Source: Chloroflexota bacterium (GTDB taxonomy: Bacteria > Chloroflexota > Anaerolineae > Promineifilales > Promineifilaceae). From it: 64,000 nt of DNA. Under the pieces are notes generated by a model that saw nothing but the letters and a program-made list of their open reading frames with translations, ran no database searches and had not been told where the DNA came from. The position numbers and the translations under genes were made by a program. Below are positions 1-8,697 of this stretch, piece after piece. The first letter of the stretch is position 1, and every line of letters starts with the position of its first letter. The stretch covers positions 35,015 through 99,014 of the forward strand of contig JAGNBF010000014.1 in the NCBI GenBank assembly GCA_018004935.1, given 5' to 3'.

Positions 1-77
1 CTGATCAGCCCTTTCTGGTACATCAACTGGCCGATCTTCACAATTTCCTGGCGGAGATGGTATTCGTCTTGTTTCAT
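1..77 (-). CDS. Class II aldolase/adducin-like protein, N-terminal fragment
   Basis: The first 25 codons of a gene that runs off the left edge of the window. The peptide starts MKQDEYHLRQEIVKIGQLMY and continues QKGLI. This resembles the first helix of class II aldolases (fuculose- or ribulose-phosphate aldolases, typically REEIVEIGRRMYRRGL followed by a DGNIS motif). The diagnostic DGN and zinc-binding histidines would lie beyond the edge, so the family call is tentative. No strong ribosome binding site is visible before the ATG. Confidence 0.45.
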   Translation of the reverse strand, partial: MKQDEYHLRQEIVKIGQLMYQKGLI

Positions 78-121
78 AAGAGAGAGGAACTCTGGGAACT
101 CGTGGGAACTCAACCGCAATC

Positions 122-219
122 CTTAGTAATCGTCCAAGAATAAGTTCCGCGCAGACCTGACAGGTTTCCGAAAACCTGTCAGGTCTAAACCGGGAAGTTA
201 TTTTTAGATGTTCACTTAG
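122..219. repeat. Nested inverted repeat, AGACCTGACAGGTTT family, copy 1
   Basis: Perfect 15-bp arms AGACCTGACAGGTTT / AAACCTGTCAGGTCT at 153-186 with a 4-nt loop. They sit inside a longer imperfect inverted repeat whose outer arms begin CTTAGTAATCG and end TTCACTTAG. Other copies of the core are at 16286-16319, 18898-18931 (same outer arms, opposite orientation) and 49852-49884. Confidence 0.85.
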
Positions 220-277
220 TCATCGTTCGCAATTAGCTTAGCGATTGGCTGTGGCCGGTCTCCTGACCGTGCCACCC
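220..277. repeat. GGCCGGTCTCCTGACCG hairpin repeat family
   Basis: Quasi-palindrome (GGCCGGTC-TCCT-GACCGTGCC) preceded by a conserved 30-bp lead (CGTTCGCAATTAGCTTAGCG). The same 60-bp unit is at 46358-46415. The hairpin alone recurs near 2850-2877, 4369-4395, 16362-16388, 17927-17950, 36430-36455 and 58085-58112. Function is unknown. Confidence 0.75.
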
Positions 278-312
278 AACTTAATTTTGAGCGAACCCTT
301 AGTCCTTTGACC

Positions 313-1668
313 TCAGTCCTCATCTATCCAGGTCATATCAGCCCCTAATACTTGCATCACTTCAACGAAGCCGGGGAAGCTATCGGCGATGCAGTCCGCC
401 TGGTGGATGAGGGTGGGGCTGTCGGCCAGGAGGGCGGCCACGGCCAGGGACATGCCCAGCCGGTGATCGTCGTGGCTGTCTACGGTAGCCCCATGCAACC
501 GGGTCGGCCCTTTCACGCTGAAGCCATCGGCCTGCTCGGTGATGGCGACCCCCATTTTACGTAGTTCACCCGCCAACACGGCGATGCGATCCACCTCTTT
601 AACCCGTAATTCGCTGGCGTCACGCACGGTGCTGATTCCGGCAGACTGGCTGGCGGCGACGGCCCAGATGGGCATTTCGTCAATGGCGCGTACCACCAGC
701 GTACCGCCTATGTCGGTGCTGTGCAGTTCATGGAAGCGGATGGTCAGGTCGCCCACTGGCTCGCCGCCGGTGAGATGGGCGTTGGCAATTTCGGTGATGG
801 CTCCCATCTGGGTGAGAATGTCGAGCAGGCCGGTGCGGGTGTCGTTGAGGCCGACGTGGGTGATGGTGAGGTGAGAGTGGGGGACGCCCGCGGCCGCGAC
901 GAGCAAAAATGCCGCCGATGACATATCCGCTGGCACGATCAGGTCTACCGCCTGCAAATCAGAGCCAGGGCGCAAAATCACGGTGTCATCCTGCCGAGTC
1001 ACATCCACCCCCATCGCTGTGAGCAACCGCTCGGTGTGATCCCGGCTGGGGCCAGCTTCCAAAATGCGCGTCTCCCCGGTGGCATACAATCCGGCCAACA
1101 ATACCGCACTTTTTACCTGGGCACTGGCGACATTCATGGGCAGTTCGATGCCCTGAAGTGGTGACGGTGTAATGGTCAGCGGAGCGCGGCCATCGGTGTC
1201 GCTGATATTGGCCCCCATCTGGCGCAATGGCCCCACGATACGGCGCATAGGTCGCTTGCGTAACTGTTCGCTCCCATCCAGCACCGTGGCAAAATCCTGC
1301 CCGGCCATCAATCCCGCCAGGAGACGGATGCCGGTTCCCGCATGGCGCAGGTTAAGCGTGTGAGGGCTAAGGGCTGAGGGTAATTCGCCAGCGGCCCCTC
1401 CCGGTTTCAGCCCCCGCATCCCCTGTCCCTCAATCACCAAATCCCAGGCGGTGGGTTCGGTTTCGGTGATGTGGATGGGGACGCCGAGGGATTGCATGGC
1501 CCGCAAGGTGGCAAGGGGATCACCGGCAGGTAGCCAGCGGGAGACGTGGCTGGTTCCCTGGGCAATGGCTCCCAGCATGACAGCCCGGTGGCTAATGGAT
1601 TTGTCGCCAGGAACGGTGACGCGGCCGCGTAAGGGTGTGGTTTGGGGGTGGACAAGGAGTGAGGGCAT
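313..1668 (-). CDS. aroA: 3-phosphoshikimate 1-carboxyvinyltransferase (EPSP synthase)
   Basis: Sixth step of the shikimate pathway: transfers enolpyruvate from PEP to shikimate-3-phosphate in the cytosol. The 451-residue product has the N-terminal PGDKSISHR motif (residues 20-28), the HAGTGIRLL substrate loop, SAQVKSAVLLAGL, SRDHTERLL, LRVKEVDRI and DDHRLGMSLAV, in the usual order for the family. The frame stays open upstream to 1731, but that extension reads through the TATTGGTG inverted repeat. The start is therefore placed at the ATG at 1668, just before the conserved N-terminus. No other shikimate gene is adjacent. Contains GCGGCCGC at 890 and 1621. Confidence 0.95.
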   Translation of the reverse strand: MPSLLVHPQTTPLRGRVTVPGDKSISHRAVMLGAIAQGTSHVSRWLPAGDPLATLRAMQSLGVPIHITETEPTAWDLVIEGQGMRGLKPGGAAGELPSALSPHTLNLRHAGTGIRLLAGLMAGQDFATVLDGSEQLRKRPMRRIVGPLRQMGANISDTDGRAPLTITPSPLQGIELPMNVASAQVKSAVLLAGLYATGETRILEAGPSRDHTERLLTAMGVDVTRQDDTVILRPGSDLQAVDLIVPADMSSAAFLLVAAAGVPHSHLTITHVGLNDTRTGLLDILTQMGAITEIANAHLTGGEPVGDLTIRFHELHSTDIGGTLVVRAIDEMPIWAVAASQSAGISTVRDASELRVKEVDRIAVLAGELRKMGVAITEQADGFSVKGPTRLHGATVDSHDDHRLGMSLAVAALLADSPTLIHQADCIADSFPGFVEVMQVLGADMTWIDED

Positions 1669-1678
1669 GAATTGGGTT

Positions 1679-1739
1679 ATTAGTGTATTGGTGTATTGGT
1701 GTATTGGTGTATTAGTAAACCAATACACCAATACACTAA
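1679..1739. repeat. Inverted repeat of reiterated TATTGGTG words
   Basis: The sequence is ATTAGTGTATTGGTGTATTG repeated as tandem 8-mers, a short spacer, then the reverse complement ending ACACTAAT. It forms a long hairpin between aroA and the SEC-C gene, both on the minus strand. It extends the aroA frame artificially. Confidence 0.85.
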
Positions 1740-1748
1740 TGGACTCTT

Positions 1749-2603
1749 TTACCGACGGAAGCGGCGCAGTTGCTGTACAACCTTTTGCTGTTTGCGGTCG
1801 GGGCGGGTGGGGTCGAGGCGGGCCACTGGGGGGCGGCCTTGCAGTTTGGCTTGCTCCAGGGCGTGGTGGATGAGAATGATGTTATGGCGGCGCATAAAAT
1901 CTTCGTGGGTGGCGTTGGGGTGCTCGGCCAGGTAGGCTTCTTTGGCGGCGAGCAACTTTTGGGCCACATCACCGATTTCATCTTTGGGTAGATAGGCTCC
2001 GGTGGTGCTGTAGCTCCACGGGGCTTTGTCAGCATATTCGGTAGAGGGCAGGATGCGGATTAAAATCACTTCACCGATTTCAACCAGGCCGCGGCCGCCG
2101 CTGGTATACACTTCGTAATCTTCGCCGGTTACGATGTCGCGCAAGTTTAAGACCTGTCCTTCATACCCGCGTAATTCGTAACCACTGGCGGCCATGCCCA
2201 TTTGCCAGGCGGCGATAATGGGCTGTTGGGCGGTGGCTAAATCGTCCCCTTTTTCTTGGGCGTATTGGTTAATGAGGCGGGGTTCGGTTGAGCCATCGGT
2301 GTTGGTGTGACTGTAATCAAACAGATACCAGTCGAAAAAACGGAGGGCTTCGTCTTCGCTCATCTCATCAGCCGTTTCGAGGGTGTAGTAATCGTTCCAG
2401 TAGAGGGGCAACGCGGCCGCGAACCGTTCCGCAAACCGTTCATCACGAGCAAATTTTAGCAGGTCACGGCGTACAAACTGCACCGCCGCCGTGCGATTCA
2501 GTCGCTCTTTCAAAGAATCCTGATCTTGTTTCATGTGGCATTGTTTATATTTTTTGCCACTGCCACAGTAACAGGGGTCGTTTCGTCCGGGTAAGTCGCT
2601 CAT
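1749..2603 (-). CDS. SEC-C zinc-motif protein of unknown function
   Basis: 284 residues. The N-terminus is a textbook SEC-C metal-binding motif, GRNDPCYCGSGKKYKQCH, with C11, C13, C22 and H23 as likely zinc ligands. This motif is best known from the tail of SecA, where it contacts SecB and ribosomes, but here it is N-terminal and there is no SecA ATPase. The rest (about residues 35-280) is an acidic, Tyr/Trp-containing region not recognised, with LYWNDYYTLETADEMSEDEA and a basic C-terminus ending RRFRR. Lies downstream of no obvious operon partner; aroA follows on the same strand about 80 bp away across a hairpin repeat. Function not assigned. Confidence 0.8.
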   Translation of the reverse strand: MSDLPGRNDPCYCGSGKKYKQCHMKQDQDSLKERLNRTAAVQFVRRDLLKFARDERFAERFAAALPLYWNDYYTLETADEMSEDEALRFFDWYLFDYSHTNTDGSTEPRLINQYAQEKGDDLATAQQPIIAAWQMGMAASGYELRGYEGQVLNLRDIVTGEDYEVYTSGGRGLVEIGEVILIRILPSTEYADKAPWSYSTTGAYLPKDEIGDVAQKLLAAKEAYLAEHPNATHEDFMRRHNIILIHHALEQAKLQGRPPVARLDPTRPDRKQQKVVQQLRRFRR

Positions 2604-2943
2604 AAAAGGCCTCGATTAGTAGTCTCCAGTCTCTTAGTCTCTCAGTCTCCAGTCACAAAGGGGAGATTAAGAGACTGAAAGACTGGTTATGGATGGGTCA
2701 CGATTGTACCTGTTTTTGTGGTTTGGGGGAGAAGAGGGGGAGTTAAATTGTCAATGGTTAATAGCCAATGGTCAATGGTCAATGGTCAATGAGAAAGAGG
2801 GAGCGCGGCCGCGAACATTCGTTTGTTTCCTAATTCGTTGTTGTCAACTGGTGGCACGGTCAGGAGACCAGCCACAGTGGAAAACACGACGGCTTCAAAA
2901 CTGTACTCGTTGTGAACAACACCGTAGTTTGTCAATACTACAA
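2604..2943. other. Intergenic region with reiterated-word repeats
   Basis: No gene seen. 2618-2680 holds AGTCTC words (AGTCTCCAGTCTCTTAGTCT) and an inverted counterpart (GAGATTAAGAGACTGAAAGA). 2755-2790 holds tandem TGGTCAA units. A GCGGCCGC lies at 2805 and a GGTCAGGAGACC hairpin at 2850-2877. Confidence 0.7.
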
Positions 2944-3564
2944 TTATTCATTCAATGTTGGGAAGTCATCAGGTGGTAAGGTGGGGGATTTTGCAACGAT
3001 TTTCCAATCAGGTCGTTTGTCAAATTTTAATTGCCATTCGTATCGCCAGATGTTGATCCCGCGCCTACGTGACAAGCTATAAACCAACCTGTCATCAGCA
3101 GATTTTGCAATGATTAAGCCTCTCACCCTTTGCCCTGGTTTTGCAAGATGCGCTTTTACCCAGGCCATGTACCTATCAACTTGAGAAACAACCTTATCAG
3201 GAGCTTTGTCCCTTTTTAACTCGATGGTAACAAGTGCATCTTGAGGATCAATTGCCAGTATATCAATCTTGCCTGCACTGGTGTGGTATTGAATACCAGA
3301 TGGTCTACCATTATCCCCTGACTTGTTTTGGTTAGGCTCATCAAAGATTTTCCAACCAGGGAAGAGGGTAACAAAGTTATCAACTATAAAACTCTCCAAT
3401 TGAGCTTCGAGAATGCTGTCAAGCGTGATGGGTTGGTGCTTCTGTTGTTGGCTTGCCTTTTCTCGACGCCCTAATATGTAATCCAAAAGAACCCCCAAAG
3501 CGATTGCACCCACTACGCCTATAACGGTTCCAGCCAACGCACCTAAAAATGATGACCAGTCCAT
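2944..3564 (-). CDS. Membrane-anchored NucS-like PD-(D/E)xK nuclease
   Basis: 206 residues. Residues 7-30 form one hydrophobic membrane segment, then a charged linker (REKASQQQKHQ). A nuclease-like domain follows at about 48-180. It shows GKIDILAID (D101), VTIELKR (E115, K117) and SQVDRYMAWV (Q128, Y132), the pattern of the C-terminal domain of NucS/DUF91 endonucleases. NucS cuts branched or mismatched DNA, but this protein lacks the N-terminal DNA-binding half and is membrane-tethered, so the substrate is unknown. It starts one base after the stop of the upstream gene (3566-4255), so the two are almost certainly co-transcribed. Confidence 0.7.
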   Translation of the reverse strand: MDWSSFLGALAGTVIGVVGAIALGVLLDYILGRREKASQQQKHQPITLDSILEAQLESFIVDNFVTLFPGWKIFDEPNQNKSGDNGRPSGIQYHTSAGKIDILAIDPQDALVTIELKRDKAPDKVVSQVDRYMAWVKAHLAKPGQRVRGLIIAKSADDRLVYSLSRRRGINIWRYEWQLKFDKRPDWKIVAKSPTLPPDDFPTLNE

Positions 3565-3565
3565 T

Positions 3566-4255
3566 TTAGTCCTCTAGTAGTGCCTGATGAAAAAATGGGG
3601 TTTCATCGGCAATGGTAAACACCTCTACAATTCCATCAAAATTAATCCGGCCTATGGTTTCCTGACTGTAGCCAGCGGCCATTACTATCTGCTCAGATAC
3701 ATTGCCGTAGGCATCTCTGAGGGGAAACGTTCCCTGAATCGAAACATCTGTATAGGTCAGCCCGCTCTGGTCAATGACGTGAAGGATTGCGAATACATCA
3801 TTGGTCATTCCCTGCCGGATTGATCTGTTTGAAAAATTGTCCTGTATGGCAAATTTAATGAAGATCACACCATCCACCAGATCAACCGTCACACGTTGTA
3901 CCCCGGTGCGATTGCTGGCCCCTAGTTCATCTTTTAGAGCCTGCAACAACTGCCCTTCTGGGCTTAGTGTCCTGGTAGGTACGGGTGTCCTGGTTGGTCT
4001 TGGTGTGAAGGTCGGTTTTCTCGTGTTTACTGGAGTGTTGCCAGGGGTACTATCAGGGCTATTGCTGAATGGATCAGAAAGAATTGATTCACTGGTTACT
4101 GTCTGGTTTGCCACTATTTCACGGGTTGCCGTTTGTTCAGTTGTTTCAGATGAAGAATCATCTCTAGGAAGAAAAGCAGGACAGACACAACAAACCATAA
4201 TAAGGGTAAGGATAGCAAAAAGCCCCAACCGTAAGTTACGTTTACGCCTATTCAT
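3566..4255 (-). CDS. Secreted or membrane-anchored hypothetical protein with Thr/Pro linker
   Basis: 229 residues. The sequence begins with a basic patch (MNRRKRNLRLG) and one hydrophobic helix ending in CCVCPAFL, a signal anchor or lipoprotein-like signal. A disordered Ser/Thr/Pro linker covers about residues 33-105 (PTFTPRPTRTPVPTRT). A C-terminal alpha/beta domain follows (about 108-229; ALKDELGAS, VRVTVDLVDGVIFIKF-type strands, MTNDVFAILHVI). The C-terminal domain resembles a dimeric surface domain but is not recognised. First gene of a two-gene unit with the NucS-like nuclease. Function unknown. Confidence 0.65.
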   Translation of the reverse strand: MNRRKRNLRLGLFAILTLIMVCCVCPAFLPRDDSSSETTEQTATREIVANQTVTSESILSDPFSNSPDSTPGNTPVNTRKPTFTPRPTRTPVPTRTLSPEGQLLQALKDELGASNRTGVQRVTVDLVDGVIFIKFAIQDNFSNRSIRQGMTNDVFAILHVIDQSGLTYTDVSIQGTFPLRDAYGNVSEQIVMAAGYSQETIGRINFDGIVEVFTIADETPFFHQALLED

Positions 4256-4547
4256 TTTTCACACCCGTTTCTGTAAATTGCTGAACAACCTACAGAGGAA
4301 AAATGCTACTAATAACATATTATGGCACTTGCTGTGGTGAGGTATTCCCCCATTCGTAAAGAGACCCGCTGTGGCCGGTCTCCCGACCGTGCCACCTTTT
4401 GTGCTTCCACAATCAACAAGAGGTGTCACGCGGCCGCGACACCCTATGCCGAAGTCAATGTCATTCAACTGAATGCACCTGTTTTTACCTCTGGTCGGGC
4501 GGGTTGCCAAACTTGACCATTGCTTTGAATCACTCATAATTTGATAC
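4256..4547. other. Intergenic region between divergent genes
   Basis: Contains a GGCCGGTC-TCCC-GACCG hairpin (4369-4395), a GCGGCCGC (4430), and a short segment around 4440-4485 (ATTCAACTGAATG). That segment resembles sequence at 20375-20400 and, more weakly, 15590-15630. No gene is supported. Confidence 0.5.
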
Positions 4548-6245
4548 ATGATAAAACAAAGAATCTTGGGGTTGATATTGCTGTGGGGATTGGTAGCATG
4601 TGGGCAAAGGCCAGAGGCAACACCTACGCCAACGGTGGCGGCAACGGTAGCAGTCGCGGCCGCAACCCCCATCCCCCCTTCCGCCACCCCATCTCCTCTC
4701 CCCACGCCCACACCCATTCCCAGCGCCACACCGACCGCTACCCCCATCCCTCCCACCACCCTAAGTGCCGAACCCGGTGTACCAGAGGAGTTGATCGCGG
4801 CCGCGCAAACCCTCATCACCGCCCACCCCACCCAATTCACCTGGCTCACCGACCCCACCCAGGCCGATCTGGTTCTCGCGATCATCCCACCTGAGAATGC
4901 ATCACGCATCACGCATCACATCCTCGCCACCTGGATTTACGCCCTCGTAGCCCCCTTCCCCACCATCCCCGACGAACTCCCCCTGGCCGAGATACAGCAG
5001 GCGTGGCAAGATGGCACGCTCTCCGTAGACCCGGCCACCCAGGCCATGTTACAGGCATGGTGGGGTGAACCGAACGCGGCCGCGCCCCCCCTCCCTTCCA
5101 ATCAACTCATCATCGCCCTCTGGGAGAACCGCTCCGCGTGGGGCATTGTGCCTTTCCCGGCCCTCGATCCGCAACTCAAAGTGATGCGCCCCGATGGGCA
5201 GCCTTCCCCCATTGATCTGGAGTTTGACGCGGCGACCTACTCGTTGGCGGTGCAGATTGAGGTGAGGGGGGATGGGGATGCGGCCGCAACCTTCCTCTCT
5301 CTTTGGGATGGCCCCACCAGCAACCGGGACGACAGCCACATCACCCACCTGGCGATGACCGGCCCCGCCGGATTCAGCCGCGCCACCGCCGTGCGGATGG
5401 AACGGCACGGCATCCAATACCCCGGTGAAGAAGTCGCGCCCCTGCTCAACGCCGTAGATTTGGCCCACATGAGCCACGAAAACCCGTTCGTCACCGATTG
5501 CCCACCCCCGGAACCCACCGGTGGCACGACCTTTTGCGCCAACGACCGGTACATGGAACTGATGGCGTACATGGGTATAGACATCAACGAAATGACCGGC
5601 AACCACCTGAACGACTGGGGCGAACCCAATTTACAGCACACCTTCGACCTGTTTGAAAGTTATGGCATAGAGACGTTTGGTGGCGGCCGCGATCTGGAAG
5701 ATGCTCGTCAACCGTTGCTCATCGAACACAACGGCAACCGGCTGGCTTTTGTGGGCTGTAACCCCGTTGGGCCGTACTACGATTGGGCCAGAGAAGATTA
5801 TGGTGGCTCACTCCCCTGCGAGGATTACACCTACATCCATAACCTGATTGGGGAGTTGCAGGCCGAGGGGTATGTCGTTATTTCCACCCTGCAATTTCTG
5901 GAACATTTTATGTATGATGTGTGGGCAGAACAGCGGCAGGCGTTTGATGGTTTAGCCAACGCGGGCGCGGATGTGGTCAGCGGCAGTCAGGGGCATCATC
6001 CCCAGGCGTTTAACTTTATCAACGGGGGTTTTGTCCATTACGGCCTGGGCAATTTCATGGCCGACCAGATGTGGTCTATTCCTACGCGGCAGATGTTTAT
6101 AGACATTTATACCTTCTACGAGGGGCGGGTGCTCAGTGTGCAGTTGTGGACAGGGATGATAGAGGATTATGGGCGGCCGCGGCCCATGACCCCCACCGAG
6201 CGCGAAGAATTGCTCCGTCTCGTTTTTGAAGCCAGCGGCTGGTGA
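4548..6245 (+). CDS. CapA/PGA-cap family lipoprotein
   Basis: 565 residues. A lipoprotein signal with lipobox LVAC puts Cys18 at the mature N-terminus. A Thr/Pro/Ala linker follows (residues 22-75). A substrate-binding-like or spacer region covers about 75-235. A CapA-type (PGA_cap, metallophosphatase-fold) domain runs from about 240 to the end. Its signatures are GNHLNDWGE (N/H metal ligands), GGGRDLEDAR, FVGCNPVGP, GSQGHHPQAF and FVHYGLGNFMAD. Related proteins act in poly-gamma-glutamate capsule export or as cell-surface phosphoesterases; the actual substrate here is unknown. There are no capB/capC neighbours. It has seven GCGGCCGC copies, giving Ala-rich insertions. Confidence 0.85.
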   Translation: MIKQRILGLILLWGLVACGQRPEATPTPTVAATVAVAAATPIPPSATPSPLPTPTPIPSATPTATPIPPTTLSAEPGVPEELIAAAQTLITAHPTQFTWLTDPTQADLVLAIIPPENASRITHHILATWIYALVAPFPTIPDELPLAEIQQAWQDGTLSVDPATQAMLQAWWGEPNAAAPPLPSNQLIIALWENRSAWGIVPFPALDPQLKVMRPDGQPSPIDLEFDAATYSLAVQIEVRGDGDAAATFLSLWDGPTSNRDDSHITHLAMTGPAGFSRATAVRMERHGIQYPGEEVAPLLNAVDLAHMSHENPFVTDCPPPEPTGGTTFCANDRYMELMAYMGIDINEMTGNHLNDWGEPNLQHTFDLFESYGIETFGGGRDLEDARQPLLIEHNGNRLAFVGCNPVGPYYDWAREDYGGSLPCEDYTYIHNLIGELQAEGYVVISTLQFLEHFMYDVWAEQRQAFDGLANAGADVVSGSQGHHPQAFNFINGGFVHYGLGNFMADQMWSIPTRQMFIDIYTFYEGRVLSVQLWTGMIEDYGRPRPMTPTEREELLRLVFEASGW

Positions 6246-6882
6246 TTAGAGCCGCCATTCTCCTACGAAAATGTAGGGCGATTTTGTAAATCGCCCTACA
6301 AATTTTCATTCCACCTGGTGAGCACCCCGCTCATAGGGAACTCCTACGAAAATAGCCACTGATTAAAGAAACACGGATAGGAAAGAACACGGATGGGAAT
6401 GAAAACTTGTGGCGTTATTTTCATCCCTCTTGGTGTGCCAAAGGCACATGGGGAACTCCTGCGAAAATAAGTGGCGAGTGGCGAGTTTGCGAGTGGCGAG
6501 TTTGCGAGTGGCGAGGTAAGCGTTCAGTCCCTCTGGTGAGAAAGCCTTCCGAAGGTTTCGGGAAAGGTGTTGACCAGCGGAACAAACTTTCGGGAGGCTG
6601 AACGCTTACGTAGCGAGTGAACGCATACATCGCCGAGTGGACAATTTACCAAATTGTCCTACAGATTTTCATTCCTCTTGGTGAGCGACACGCTATAGTC
6701 AGATAATAGGGTTTTTCCCACCCCTAACCCCTTCCCCGCCGTAAAGTGCCGGGGGATGGGCGAATCAACTCATTGCCCGATTAATCATTTAATCAACAAT
6801 TGGCCTGGGGTTTTAGCCCGTAGGGTTGGGTATATTTAGCCCGGTGGGTTGACCATCGGGCGGGGTAATTGAACGCGTACCT
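6246..6882. other. Repeat-filled intergenic region
   Basis: No gene. In order: a GGGCGATTTTGTAAATCGCCC hairpin type (6271-6302; also near 11655 and 20774); a repeat with CACGGAT words and a GGGAATGAAAA/ATTTTCATCCC hairpin (6341-6460; also 20647-20775, 36476-36585); GCGAGTG tandem words (6470-6515); a 94-bp mobile repeat (6516-6609); a derivative of the hairpin element (6700-6800); and a reversed partial copy of the 158-bp element (6800-6880) ending beside the next stop codon. Confidence 0.7.
6516..6609. mobile_element. 94-bp MITE-like element with GTAAGCGTTCAGT ends
   Basis: Terminal inverted repeats GTAAGCGTTCAGT (6516-6528) and GCTGAACGCTTAC (6597-6609). The flanking octamers GTGGCGAG (left) and GTAGCGAG (right) match in 7 of 8 positions, read as a target duplication. 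The interior has its own fold-back (CCTTCCGAAGG, then CCGAAG/CTTTCGG arms) and differs from the 158-bp elements that share the same ends. Confidence 0.75.
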
Positions 6883-8118
6883 TTAATCTTCAACAAGACG
6901 ATACAACGTGCCGGTATTTAACCCCAGCACATACAATTCCCCTTGATAATCTGCGGCAAACGAGGCGAGATTAATGCCTTTGGCTAACAATACCCGTTCA
7001 CTACTAAACCCTGCCTCTTCTCTATGCAAAGCCCAGATGACGCCGGTGCAATAGTCACCATAGATATATTTACCCGCCAATGAGGCCACGCTTTCGCCCC
7101 GGTAAACAATCCCCCCAATGATAGAACACCCCCCCAGGGCCAGGTGATCATAGGTTGAAACGGGAAAGGTTAGCTCGCTTTCATTTGCGGCCGGGGGAAA
7201 ATAGCCCGTGGCTTTTTCGCCTTCGTACCAGGGCCAGCCATAATTTGTTCCGCCTACAGATCCGGCGGGCTGGAAGTTAATCTCTTCCCAACTACTTTCA
7301 CCGACATCGGCGATGTATAAATCACCGGTTTGGGCATCAAAGGCAAAACGCCAGGGGTTGCGCAAGCCATAAGCCCATATTTCTCCCCGGGCACTGTTCT
7401 GATTGGCAAAGGGGTTATCGGCAGGTATTTGGTAGGGGACAGAGGGATCGCTGACATCGAGCCGGAGAAGGCTACCTAAAGGGTCATTAACATCTTGGGC
7501 ACGGTCAGCTTCTGCTTTAATGCCGCCATCGCCTACACTCAAGTAGAGATAACCATCAGGTCCGAACAGGAGATGGCCGCCATTGTGGTGGGAAATATTT
7601 TGGGGCAGGTCGAGAATGATCGCGGCCGCGGCCGCGTCTACCTGATCCAGGGTGGCTTCGTACCGTTCCAAAACTGTCCCTTCATTTCGGGTGTAATACA
7701 CATAAAAATAGCCATTGCTGACAAAATCTGGGTGAAAAACCGCACTCAATAACCCTTGTTCCCCCCATTCCCCGGCTACCTTCCCGCTGAGATCCAAAAA
7801 GGGCGTTGCCTGTAACTCTCCCTCTATTACCACACGCACCTGACCCCCTTTCTCCAAAATGTACCATCGATCCGACCCATCGGGGGCAGGTAGGGCATAT
7901 GTCGGTTGTACCAGACCGGTGATAATCGGTTCCAATGTATAAGCCGACAAAATTACTTTGGTGTTGAAGTAGATATAACCGATGATTAATAGAGCTGTGA
8001 GCGTGATCAAACCATACAGACCATACCGTTGACGACGGCTCAGATAGCGATTAGCCAGAAAGGCAACAATAAGTGTGATTACAATGCCAATGGTACTGGT
8101 TAAGAGGCGAATATCCAT
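6883..8118 (-). CDS. Membrane-anchored PQQ-type glucose/sorbosone dehydrogenase
   Basis: 411 residues. Two N-terminal membrane segments (about 5-25 and 35-55) are followed by a six-bladed beta-propeller of the soluble aldose sugar dehydrogenase (GSDH/YliI) family. Motifs: LEKGGQVRV, GLLSAVFHPDF, HHNGGHLLFGPDGYLYLSVG, YGLRNPWRFAFD, LYIADVGESSWEEIN and GGTNYGWPWYEG. These contain the conserved His and Arg that bind PQQ or calcium in the family. It likely oxidises sugars outside the membrane. The ATG at 8118 is preferred over an upstream TTG because GAGG sits 8 bases before it. Stands alone between repeat regions. Confidence 0.88.
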   Translation of the reverse strand: MDIRLLTSTIGIVITLIVAFLANRYLSRRQRYGLYGLITLTALLIIGYIYFNTKVILSAYTLEPIITGLVQPTYALPAPDGSDRWYILEKGGQVRVVIEGELQATPFLDLSGKVAGEWGEQGLLSAVFHPDFVSNGYFYVYYTRNEGTVLERYEATLDQVDAAAAAIILDLPQNISHHNGGHLLFGPDGYLYLSVGDGGIKAEADRAQDVNDPLGSLLRLDVSDPSVPYQIPADNPFANQNSARGEIWAYGLRNPWRFAFDAQTGDLYIADVGESSWEEINFQPAGSVGGTNYGWPWYEGEKATGYFPPAANESELTFPVSTYDHLALGGCSIIGGIVYRGESVASLAGKYIYGDYCTGVIWALHREEAGFSSERVLLAKGINLASFAADYQGELYVLGLNTGTLYRLVED

Positions 8119-8213
8119 AAACAAACCTCGGCTTTTAGGGTGAAAGGATAACTCTTATGTAGGGCTGGTAATTAAGTGTAACCTTTATATTTCGGGTCAA
8201 CAATTGTATCTAT

Positions 8214-8300
8214 TAACCCCGCCCCAGGGGCGGGGAACTTTTTCTTGTGTCATTTTTCGCGGGCAGACGCCCGCGAAAAATGACACGAATGGGGTTTCCT
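8214..8300. repeat. Hairpin element, copy A
   Basis: The scaffold is CCCCGCCCCAGGGGCGGGGA plus ACTTTTTCT, then a perfect 18-bp stem (8247-8264 with 8269-8286) with loop AGAC, then GGGTTTCC. Stem arm: GTGTCATTTTTCGCGGGC. One of at least ten copies whose stems differ but stay paired. Confidence 0.85.
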
Positions 8301-8396
8301 TCTGGAAAGGCTGTGCTACAACACTGATCGCACCGATGATCAGGTATTGGATATGTGTACAGAGAGCGCACAGCCTGGAAAGGCTGTGCTACGCCC

Positions 8397-8536
8397 AGTT
8401 GACTGCCGGGCTATCAGTACCAGGCCCTACGGGCTAAAACTACAGGCCAACGGCCTTTGTAAACATAGCCCGGCCCGTTTTACGGCCAGGCGGCCTATAT
8501 ATTTGTAGACGTTCAGGCCAAATTGAGAATTGCTGA
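8397..8536. repeat. AGCCCGG/GGCCAACGGCC intergenic repeat, variant b
   Basis: Contains GGGCTA/TAGCCCGG fold-backs and ends TAGACGTTCAGGCCAAATTG then AGAATTGCTG. A reverse-oriented copy with the same end is at 28089-28235. It is related to the 158-bp mobile element but has different termini. The rest of 8125-8697 has no gene. Confidence 0.65.
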
Positions 8537-8697
8537 ATAGGGTATATTTTAATAGTCTATGGGGCTAACTCATGTTAAAATTATCGTTTGGCTTTTAGAA
8601 TATTTGTGCGAAAGATCCGCACTTAAATCCACCCTCTACCATCCGTTATTTGTGTTCTGTGGTCTGACTACGTCCACGCAACACACCCCACGCGATT

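Noticed and set aside
4259-4912. 217-codon minus-strand open frame with Gly-Val repeats
   Set aside because: Antisense of the Thr/Pro linker of the CapA-like lipoprotein.
5049-5606. 185-codon minus-strand open frame opposite the CapA-like gene
   Set aside because: Shadow of a GC-rich coding sequence; the plus-strand frame has clear domains.
8125-8697. Riboswitch upstream of uvrA
   Set aside because: The strong hairpins belong to repeat families found at many unrelated loci.
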